Origin: Trametes villosa
Taxonomy: Eukaryota > Basidiomycota > Agaricomycetes > Polyporales > Polyporaceae
Direction of reading: 5' to 3'
NCBI GenBank assembly: GCA_002964805.2
Contig: PUDQ02000010.1
Span: 3,100,001-3,164,000 of the forward strand
Length of the DNA: 64,000 nucleotides
Below are positions 58,301-64,000 of the stretch, piece after piece; positions within the stretch are counted from its first letter, which is position 1; each line of letters starts with the position of its first letter. Under the pieces are notes generated by a model. It ran no database searches and was not told where the DNA came from. It was given only the letters and a program-made list of their open reading frames with translations. A program made the position numbers and the translations under genes.

Positions 58301-58988
58301 TTGACATTGTTGCTCGTCCGATGGTGAGGTCTTTGGATTGCTGTTTGAGAGAACTCAAGATCGTGTTTGCTTGGACATTCCAGGTGTCGTCGTCCTCTAG
58401 ATCTTCCGAGGTTCTCCTGATGAATTGATGGACCCCTTCTGGGTCTGCTGTTGTCGTTCGTGGTAGTCCCCACATTGGGACTCCTGGTGGGGGGTCGTGA
58501 TGTTGCTGGTATTCGCGTCGGAGTTGTTGCTTCTTGATAGTCTTCGGGTCAAACTCGAAATGTCCCGAGTCCCAATTGACCTTTGGATTGTATCGTCGGA
58601 TCCATGGAATGCCTAGGATGGCATCGTCCCGTCCTAGGTCGGCGACGTAGAAGTTTGTGGGTAGTTCGTGTCCTCGGACCACGAAGTTGGATTCCACTCG
58701 GTGGGTGACTTCTCCAATGGTGTTAATACTGTCGTCCGCGTTTCGGAATCGGATTGGTTTTGGTAGTTTGACCGTAGGGAGATTATATTGATTGACGATG
58801 CGACGGTTGAGGATTGTTGCATCCGCGCCTGAGTCGAATAGGGCTCGGATTCCGACGACTTTGGGTCCACACTCAACATATCCGGATAGCAGGTATGCAT
58901 TTCTGCGCTGCTGGCCGATAGTTACAAATGAGATGGTGTAGTCCCAGCTACAGGACGAGACGGGCGCCGGGTCCGTTCGTCCTCCTAA
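55341..58988 (-). CDS. pol: Chromovirus Pol: protease, RT, RNase H, integrase, chromodomain
   Basis: About 1,215 codons from the frame junction at 58988. Domains in order: protease active site LFDSGADAT; reverse transcriptase with KLDVRAGYNN and YMDDILLFS; RNase H with IECDASKVATGAVLRQ; integrase zinc HH-CC (RLHHEPAVMGHPG ... GCATCQ), catalytic DDE (TMDYVTG, SDRGPQF, DGQSERTIQEIE), a GPF module, and a terminal chromodomain (EEWEIEAIINHR ... YLVTWKGRPQHENEWL). It needs a -1 shift from gag at the T-run before the gag stop; no ATG is present in the first 90 codons. No internal stop. Confidence 0.95.
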   Translation of the reverse strand, partial: LGGRTDPAPVSSCSWDYTISFVTIGQQRRNAYLLSGYVECGPKVVGIRALFDSGADATILNRRIVNQYNLPTVKLPKPIRFRNADDSINTIGEVTHRVESNFVVRGHELPTNFYVADLGRDDAILGIPWIRRYNPKVNWDSGHFEFDPKTIKKQQLRREYQQHHDPPPGVPMWGLPRTTTADPEGVHQFIRRTSEDLEDDDTWNVQANTILSSLKQQSKDLTIGRATMSTNLAIKAHEGQKVKTLEELLPEYLLDLRDVFDKKSAERMPITRPWDHDIKLKAEFVPRDCKIIPLSPAERGELDKFVDENLAKGYIRPSKSPMASPFFFVKKKDGSLRPVQDYRYLNDGTIKDAGPLPLISDLFDKLGGAKYFTKLDVRAGYNNVRIKEGDQWKAAFKTPRGLFEPTVMFFGLCNAPATFQTMMNAIFHDYLSEGWLVIYMDDILLFSDNLEDLRKHTRLVIERLRDNDLYLKAEKCEFEVQRVEFLGAIVSPGQVSMDPVKLDGLKDWPTPTTVKQVQSFLGFANFYRRFIRGFADLARPLNDLTRKDNPWKWTPACEQAFQDIKKRFIEEPILLQPDVSKPFQIECDASKVATGAVLRQKGEEGIWHPCAYLSKSFTETERNYQIYDRELLAIIRALETWRHYIEGAKQPVEILSDHKNLTYWRSARKLNRRQARWSNFLSEFNYVIRHLPGKSLVQADALSRRPDHDPGDHDNEEVTMIPGDLFAKAVHVDLQELIRSTTSRDKSVMDSTNGAWHLKKEPIFGTKADWRMDDGIILFKGKVYVPPEDNIRREVVRLHHEPAVMGHPGIQKTFELVNREYWWPGMRHFITQYVKGCATCQTAKVNTHPTQPGMMPIPHSGSTRPFGTITMDYVTGLPLSNGFDAIQVVVDHDESKAIVLSECTKETNAMDTAHLLVRDVYSRFGLPDRIISDRGPQFISHAYQEMNKLLGIGQSLSTSHHPQTDGQSERTIQEIEVALRIYCGNYPDTWSTLLPQFEFAHNHRTHSVTGKSPFELLMGYQPRAIGTVHPKPKHPSTEERLNHLKELRENAIASHAKAAAAMAKRQAAGNVTFKKGDKVFLESTNLKLPYPNRKLAPKREGPFVIDEVMGPTTVKLRLPKAWKIHPVFHTALITHYRTTPEHGPNYVSPPPDTIDGEEEWEIEAIINHREPARGGIQYLVTWKGRPQHENEWLRENDLKHAQATLQRYKKLHKMA

Positions 58989-60820
58989 AAATCCAAGCCG
59001 TCTTCTTCGTCGTCGTTATCTCCTAGGGCTACGACACCGATTTCCATTTCTTCGGCATCGTCCGATTCGTCTTCCTTGATAGCACGTGTCTTGGTGGTAG
59101 GACCTTTCTTCTTGGGACAGTTCGCTGCACGATGTCCGGGCTCTCGACAGTAGAAGCATTTGTTCTCCTTCAGGAGTTGTTGTCGAGTTTTCGGATCCAT
59201 TCGTGTGTTGGTGTTGATTGCGCGAACTTTCGGGTTGTCCCCTCGTTTCTTGAAGTTGGTCTTTAGACCTTGATAGTCGTCCACCTCGCGGTTTGTCCTC
59301 CATCCCCTCTCGATGTGTATAACTCTGTCAATGAGTTCGTGCATCGTGGTGGGAGCGGGGTATATGAGGACGAGTTTGGTGCGGAAGTATTGCGGTAGCT
59401 TGGTCTTGTACAAGGTTTGTTGAGCGTGATCGTCGTTGATTCTTGCTCTGACGCATAAGTCGAAGAACTTCGAGTTGAACTTGAAGAGATCTTCCTTCGG
59501 GTTGTACTTCAGGGTGGCTAGTTCCACTGAAGCCTTGCCCTGAGGGTCTATTTCGCCAAAGACCAGGCGAAAATCGGCAACCCATTGTCTCCAAGTTCCG
59601 AATCCGAGTGGAGCGCCATGCTCGTCTTCTCCATTTGCTGCGTCGACCTTGGCTTCGGCCCACCAATGGGTATCGCCTCGCATGTATGATAGTGCTGAAA
59701 CGATCTTTGATGTGTCGTTAGGATAGTCTTGGGGGCGACTGAGGAATAAGAGTTGAAGGTCCGTGAGGAACTCGTTGGCCTTGGAGCGATCTCCCATGAA
59801 GACCTCGGGTTCTTTGACCTTGCTCTTGTGTCCTGGGTTGACTTGTCCTGGAGCGTTGCCTTGTGCGTTTGCTCCTGGTTGTCCACCGCCGGGTGGTCCT
59901 CCTCCGCCTCCTCCTCCTCCTGGTGGTCCGCCGCCTGGTCCTCCGCCGCCTGGTCCTCCGCCTCCTGGTGGTCCTTCTCCTCCTGGAGGTCCTCCGCCTC
60001 GTGCTCTTTCTCCATATGGATTGTCATCGTCTTCGTCTCCGGATCTGCCTCCTCCTCCTCCACCGTGAGGTTCTCCTCCTGGTGGTCCGCCACCTCCTTG
60101 AGGGTCGTCGTCATCCCCTGGTGGTTGAGGGGCTCGTGATGTTGTTCCCCGTCCAGCCCTTACGGCCGTCGTGAACGGCGCTGCCGTGCTTGCTGTCGGA
60201 GCAGGTTGCGTGATTGTTGATACTGATGTCATTGTATCCTCGACGCGCTTGAGAGTTTCCGTGAATTCTCGTGCGGGTATTCTGACCCCAATTGGCGTTG
60301 TGGGTCTGATGGTTCGTAGGTTGTCCGGTTCGGGACTGGCTTGTCTTTCTTGAGAAGGGTCTTCTCCGCCGAAGTCTTCTTCTTCTGTGGCTGGTTCGGA
60401 TGCAGATGCCGGTGATCGCTCGGGATCACTGATCGGCGTGTTCGGGTTTCTGAGATATTCAACTCCTACCAGAGGAGATGGGGCTGGTGTTTCTGCGACT
60501 GGGGTCCTTGGGGATATTGCGCTTGTCCGTCGATGAGTCGATGGCCTAGGAGAGGGGATAGGAGCTGTCGAAGTGGAAGGTTTGGTTTCGATGTATTTCT
60601 CGCCTTCTCCTGTGGTGACGTTGTCTGTTTTGGAGCAAGCGAAGAACCCTTGTTTGCTGACGACTTTTTTGTTTAGTCGATGAGGACAGGGTTGGTATTT
60701 GCAGAGTTGGAATTCCCTTTCTTGAGGAGCCCAGTGAATGTCTTTATGTGTATTGTCGTTGAAGTAGTGGTCTCTGGTCTTGCAAGGGAGTCGATCCTTC
60801 GGGATGATTTCTGTGGTCAT
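58985..60820 (-). CDS. gag: Chromovirus Gag
   Basis: 611 residues; ATG 60820 is the first AUG of the predicted transcript. N-terminal Cys/His cluster (CKYQPCPHRLNKK ... FFAC), a Thr/Pro-rich and Gly/Pro-rich disordered part, a capsid-like domain (KANEFLTDLQLLFL, DTHWWAEAKVD, KYNPKEDLFKFNSKF, MHELIDRVIHIERGWR) and a nucleocapsid zinc knuckle CFYCREPGHRAANC. The end is acidic (GDNDDEEDGLDF) and the stop codon TAG directly follows TTT. Confidence 0.93.
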   Translation of the reverse strand: MTTEIIPKDRLPCKTRDHYFNDNTHKDIHWAPQEREFQLCKYQPCPHRLNKKVVSKQGFFACSKTDNVTTGEGEKYIETKPSTSTAPIPSPRPSTHRRTSAISPRTPVAETPAPSPLVGVEYLRNPNTPISDPERSPASASEPATEEEDFGGEDPSQERQASPEPDNLRTIRPTTPIGVRIPAREFTETLKRVEDTMTSVSTITQPAPTASTAAPFTTAVRAGRGTTSRAPQPPGDDDDPQGGGGPPGGEPHGGGGGGRSGDEDDDNPYGERARGGGPPGGEGPPGGGGPGGGGPGGGPPGGGGGGGGPPGGGQPGANAQGNAPGQVNPGHKSKVKEPEVFMGDRSKANEFLTDLQLLFLSRPQDYPNDTSKIVSALSYMRGDTHWWAEAKVDAANGEDEHGAPLGFGTWRQWVADFRLVFGEIDPQGKASVELATLKYNPKEDLFKFNSKFFDLCVRARINDDHAQQTLYKTKLPQYFRTKLVLIYPAPTTMHELIDRVIHIERGWRTNREVDDYQGLKTNFKKRGDNPKVRAINTNTRMDPKTRQQLLKENKCFYCREPGHRAANCPKKKGPTTKTRAIKEDESDDAEEMEIGVVALGDNDDEEDGLDF

Positions 60821-60834
60821 ACACTCGGGTATGA

Positions 60835-61665
60835 CTAGTATTGGGTGTATGGGGTGTGGCTATACACGTTCCTCGTTGCGACCCACTGGAGGTAGATGTT
60901 CTTGGCCGTGAATAGAGCTTGTCCTGAGCTGAGTACGACGGGATAGATTGGGTCCGTAGACTGAAGATTTGTCCACCGACTATGGTTTGCTCGGATTTCT
61001 TCTTCCAGATAGATCCCGAAGTTGTTGAGAATATAGTCGTTGTCTCGATTAACCGGTGGTTCGCCGCGGAAGATTCGAAGTGCCTCTCGGTAATGGAATA
61101 CAGCGTCTTGTAGATGGCGCGAAATAAGCGGGTCTACTTCTGGCCTGAATTGGATAGGGTCGTGGAAGTATGTTGCTGCGTTGAGCGCGCCAATGAGTTG
61201 TGATTCGAAGATGAGTGGGTCAAAGGCGAGTTCTTCTTCGTCGTTCGCGGGATCGGGTGATGATTCCGGTTCTTCGATGACTGAAGGGTCAACGTATTCG
61301 TCGATTGATTGAGCGAGTTCTTCGTCAGAGAACTGGACGTTCCTGATGTCGAGTTGGTCGTAGTTGAAGCCTGGGACGTGCTCTGGACGTTCAGCGGCCT
61401 CTTCGAGGGTCGCGATGGTGTGCGGACGCGGAGGTAGTTCTTGATGGTACCAGTACGGAGATGCTGGTCGGATTGGCTGGGGACTCCACACGTGAAGTTC
61501 TTCTTCCTCGTGGAGAGGACTTGAGAATAGTCCGGAACGGACAGATGTTTCGGATGGTGACGACGTGGTGGGCGAGTTGTGGAGTCGACGGAGTGGGGCT
61601 AGTAACACTCGGGTTACACGCCTACGAAGTTGAGCCCTTACACCGCTACGAGGTGAGGGATCCAG
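60835..61665 (-). CDS. AUG-less leader ORF of the chromovirus (proposed non-AUG start)
   Basis: Stop-free frame with no methionine codon. An in-frame TAG lies 2 nt after the LTR end; the first near-cognate codon is CTG at 61665-61663 with A at -3 and G at +4, giving 276 residues. A GTG at 61608 would give 257. The product is acidic (EEAAERPEHVPGFNYDQLDI, EEPESSPDPANDEEEL) with a helical C-terminal half (HYREALRIFRGEPPVN, NFGIYLEEEIRANHSRW). It ends TAG 14 nt before the gag ATG. No AUG exists in any sense frame between the predicted start of transcription and gag. Translation and start codon are inferred; the pattern is directly seen. Confidence 0.6.
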   Translation of the reverse strand: MDPSPRSGVRAQLRRRVTRVLLAPLRRLHNSPTTSSPSETSVRSGLFSSPLHEEEELHVWSPQPIRPASPYWYHQELPPRPHTIATLEEAAERPEHVPGFNYDQLDIRNVQFSDEELAQSIDEYVDPSVIEEPESSPDPANDEEELAFDPLIFESQLIGALNAATYFHDPIQFRPEVDPLISRHLQDAVFHYREALRIFRGEPPVNRDNDYILNNFGIYLEEEIRANHSRWTNLQSTDPIYPVVLSSGQALFTAKNIYLQWVATRNVYSHTPYTQY

Positions 61666-61676
61666 AGTTTCGATCT
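61666..61676 (-). promoter_or_regulatory. Primer-binding site, self-priming type
   Basis: Sense AGATCGAAACT, two nt inside the 5' LTR, is the exact reverse complement of 61782-61792 at the predicted 5' end of the transcript. 11 nt long, as in Tf1. Confidence 0.65.
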
Positions 61677-61678
61677 AA

Positions 61679-62050
61679 TGTTAAGATAACACTTGAAGTG
61701 GCGTTCGAGCGCACTCAAAGAGTTATAAATAACAAGTAGATTGATGAGTCAAGAGTATGAGTTGTTACAGGATGAAACAGGAGATCGAAACTGGGGAAAA
61801 GAGAGGGAGAGAGGGGGTCCTTATATACTGTGGAGGAAGGATCTGCGCAGCAGATCCGCAGTGAAGCGCAGCACTGCTGCAGCACGTCCGCAGTCAGTAT
61901 GAGTCAGGTCTGAGCTAAGTATAGTACACCGCAGTCAGGATGAGTCATGAGGAGTCAGGACGAGTCATATGGACTAAATATAGGGGCTGAGTCAGAATGA
62001 GTCAGGTCAAGTCATTGGCCGTATTAGGAACCGAGGATGAGATTGTAACA
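61679..62050 (-). repeat. 5' LTR
   Basis: 372 bp with TG...CA. U3 carries four TGAGTCA motifs (61900, 61941, 61988, 61998) and a TATA; a fifth TGAGTCA lies at 61745, downstream of the predicted start site. Confidence 0.93.
61821..61827 (-). promoter_or_regulatory. LTR TATA box and inferred transcription start
   Basis: TATATAA in sense; the A of AGTTTCGATCT at 61792 lies 35 nt downstream, a fitting start site that is also the self-primer. Confidence 0.65.
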
Positions 62051-62678
62051 TACAGCTCCGTATGCACATCGCGCGAGAACCATACGAGATATCACGAGTA
62101 TCACTAGAGGCAGCGCTAGCAAGGTGTGCACAAAAGGTGTGCCCGCTGCCCGTGGCAGGCAACGACACAACAAACAAGGTTGCAAAGCGGTGGCCCGACC
62201 GGGGCGCACTCGCTGCCGGACGCGCAGGCGACCGCGGCGTGTTCAGGCGACGAACAACGCTCGGAGCGCACCACGAAGTCGTACGGCGGGATGCGGCCCG
62301 CGACCACAAGTATACGGACAGATTCTCCCACGGTACTACGGGGACGCCAGGCACTGTAGTCTGTAGGTGAAGACGTTCCGGGGGCAACACATTGTGAAGA
62401 CGTTAGTGGCTGCTCTCGACTCACGTACGCCGCGAACATAGTACTAAGTAGAAAGCTCAGAAGAGAGCAGGCCTAGGCGACACAAATCGATGGAGGCGCC
62501 TGCCAGTGCGTGCGCCACATTGACAGGCCAAGCAAATATCAATAAACGGGCAGCAAAACTCACGTGACTTAAGGAATTCCTACCATCTGTATTAGACTCG
62601 CGCGCCAGTCGGTAGGCGAGCCATCCCAAAGCGGTTGTTGGGATCAGCGGAGTTTAAAGGCAGGGACGTCTCGCCATA
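62051..62678. other. Flank of the chromovirus, no gene
   Basis: No coding frame with support. Confidence 0.45.
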
Positions 62679-63171
62679 CCGACTGGGCAGACTGGACGTC
62701 CCTTTGGCGGGTCGGGCCGTGGGAAACGGGACTTGGTGGAATTCGTGTTGGCGGGCCTCTCTTGGGCAGCGGTAGGATGTCTGCACAAACCTCATACGAC
62801 ATGCAGGATCCTGGCTCGGGGGATGTTCAGGATCCCCGCTGTGCCGTTTTCCCGGAGGAAATGTGCGGGAAGACGGCTTAATCCGCAAAATTCTGAGCTC
62901 AAAAGCCCAACCTGACGAAGATTTTAGAATCTGGAAAATGGCGAGATGGTTGGGGAGGCAACTCACCTTCTTAAAATCGCTTTTAAGCGGACCTCTGGTC
63001 GAAGTTTGAGCGCGTTTCTGCTCATCGCCCGGTCGCAGAGGACGGCGGGACAAGCGCGCAAGAGGCAAGAGGCATAAGCGCCCCCAAGGGCGAGAGGTGA
63101 GTTTCGCTCGCTTTCACGAAGTCCGTTTTCCCACGGCCCGACCCGCCAAAAGGGCCTCCAGTTTGCCCAGC
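62679..63171. repeat. Inverted-repeat element, MITE-like
   Basis: Left arm 62679-62739 and right arm about 63116-63171 are imperfect reverse complements over about 58 nt with a few mismatches, sharing CCACGGCCCGACCCGCCAAA. About 490 bp in total with no ORF supported. No clear target duplication found. This resembles a non-autonomous DNA transposon with long terminal inverted repeats. Confidence 0.55.
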
Positions 63172-63238
63172 CTGTTCGGTGCCCTCACAGGAGTGATCGA
63201 CTGAGTTTGAATTTGCCATCAGCACCGAACAGGCTGGG
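63166..63238. repeat. Perfect 17-bp inverted repeat
   Basis: CCCAGCCTGTTCGGTGC at 63166-63182 and its exact reverse complement at 63222-63238, spaced by 39 nt. It overlaps the outer edge of the MITE-like right arm. Confidence 0.7.
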
Positions 63239-64000
63239 AACGAGCCTACATCTGTATCAATTCCGATTCTAGGTGGAATCGGAACCTACGCGCCACTCGA
63301 CTAAGTACATAACCGCCCGCGCGCCCACAATATACCTCACGCGTTTGCACTCGGCCAAACGCTTTCGCCTGCGCTCGACTGCTTCCCTCGCGCGCCCTCG
63401 ATTATCCTACATCCTACCCCTCCGATCCGAGGCCTGGGAGGATGTGGCTGCGGGTTCGTATAGTCCAGCCTAGAAATACTCTTGGACCTCGCCTTTCCCA
63501 CGAGTATGACCTGTCTGTGTACCGCATACGCCTTCATACGCCCGACCTCCGACGAGTAGGCGATGTCCGGTGATTGCCCATGCCGTACAACGAATACATC
63601 GCAAGCTGTATTATTGCACCTTAGATGGCATCTCGCATGGAAGAGCGCCGGAAATAGGGGAAGAAGCCTGAGCTGTAAAGACCCCGAGCTCACACGACAG
63701 CAGCGCTTACCCTCTCCAACCGAGGGCAGGGCAGCGCCTCCTCCGCGGAGTGCCCAGCCACCCACGCTGCTCAGGTATACCACATCCTCACAGAGACACT
63801 GTCGCGCCGTACATACCACATTAACCTGCCATAGTACAGCTACTTGCTCTCTCCCGAATGCAGTGCGCATTGCCTACGCCACGTCTACTTGGATGTGGTC
63901 GCAATTCTCAACACGATCCGTTCATCACGTCCACGAAGCCCCAGGGCCTGGGATCCGCCTGTGGAGACCACGCTGTCTATGCTTCCATAGTGATTGTCTC
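63239..64000. other. Unannotated right end
   Basis: No supported gene, repeat or RNA. A minus-strand frame 63870-63337 has no recognisable content. Confidence 0.4.

Larger units (their letters stand above)
53356..62050 (-). mobile_element. Ty3/gypsy chromovirus, 8.7 kb, structurally complete
   Basis: Two 372 bp LTRs (TG...CA) flank, in sense order on the minus strand: leader ORF, gag, pol with chromodomain, and a 3' ORF. LTRs differ at 6 of 372 positions counted by hand, about 98.4 % identity, so it inserted recently. Primer site, polypurine tract, TATA box, gag and pol are all present without stop codons. The 5 bp flanks do not match (TCGCG left, TACAG right), so there is no target duplication. 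It interrupts a gene fragment at 53356. Confidence 0.93.

Noticed and set aside
53356..62050. Envelope gene in the chromovirus
   Set aside because: ORF3 has no signal peptide or transmembrane helix, so it cannot be called env.
1..64000. CRISPR arrays, bacterial operons, riboswitches
   Set aside because: The window is eukaryotic; no regularly spaced repeats with unique spacers were seen.

Overview
The window looks like a stretch of a GC-rich Agaricomycete (mushroom-forming basidiomycete) chromosome, possibly a polypore. The evidence is dense genes cut by introns of about 45-70 nt, a PriA-type primordium protein, a RAX2 protein with a C-terminal SH3 domain, a DUF6589-type gene, a hAT transposase and a chromovirus. 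All gene models were spliced by eye from GT...AG signals, reading frame and family knowledge; no alignment or database search was possible, so exon borders are approximate unless a codon junction is described.

Layout. Positions 1-34 kb are mostly ordinary host genes: the 3' end of RAX2 (+), REI1-type 60S biogenesis factor (-), a small secreted protein missed by simple ORF calling (-), a cytochrome P450 (+), a PriA-like cysteine-rich secreted protein (+), a SARNP/Tho1 mRNP protein (-), NF-YA/HAP2 (+), an acidic hypothetical protein (-), ribosomal protein uS13/RPS18 (-), a divergent G-alpha protein (+), a 68-residue complex I subunit in four small exons (-), a very large disordered nuclear protein of about 1,800 residues (+), an HSL-family esterase (+) and a hemerythrin-domain protein (+). 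From 34.7 to 41.9 kb lies a tandem pair of paralogous Zn2Cys6 transcription factors (-), followed by a BSD-domain protein (-).

From 44.5 kb the window becomes accessory and repeat-rich: an intact DUF6589-type gene (+), a RecQ-like helicase remnant (-), a hAT element with an apparently intact transposase (+), a short gene fragment ended by an LTR, and an 8.7 kb Ty3/gypsy chromovirus on the minus strand (53356-62050). Its two 372 bp LTRs differ at 6 positions. The last 2 kb holds only inverted repeats of a possible MITE.

The most unusual object is the chromovirus. Between its predicted transcription start (61792) and the gag ATG (60820) there are about 970 nt without one AUG in any sense frame, although the opposite strand has about 20 ATGs. 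That leader holds a stop-free frame of up to 276 codons with no methionine, beginning at a CTG in good context just after the primer-binding site. This suggests non-AUG translation of an extra protein with leaky scanning to gag. The element also has an 11-nt complementarity between the predicted 5' end of its RNA and the base just inside the 5' LTR (Tf1-like self-priming), a gag stop on a T-run with pol in the -1 frame, an extra ORF after pol, and a cluster of TGAGTCA (Gcn4/AP-1 type) motifs in U3.
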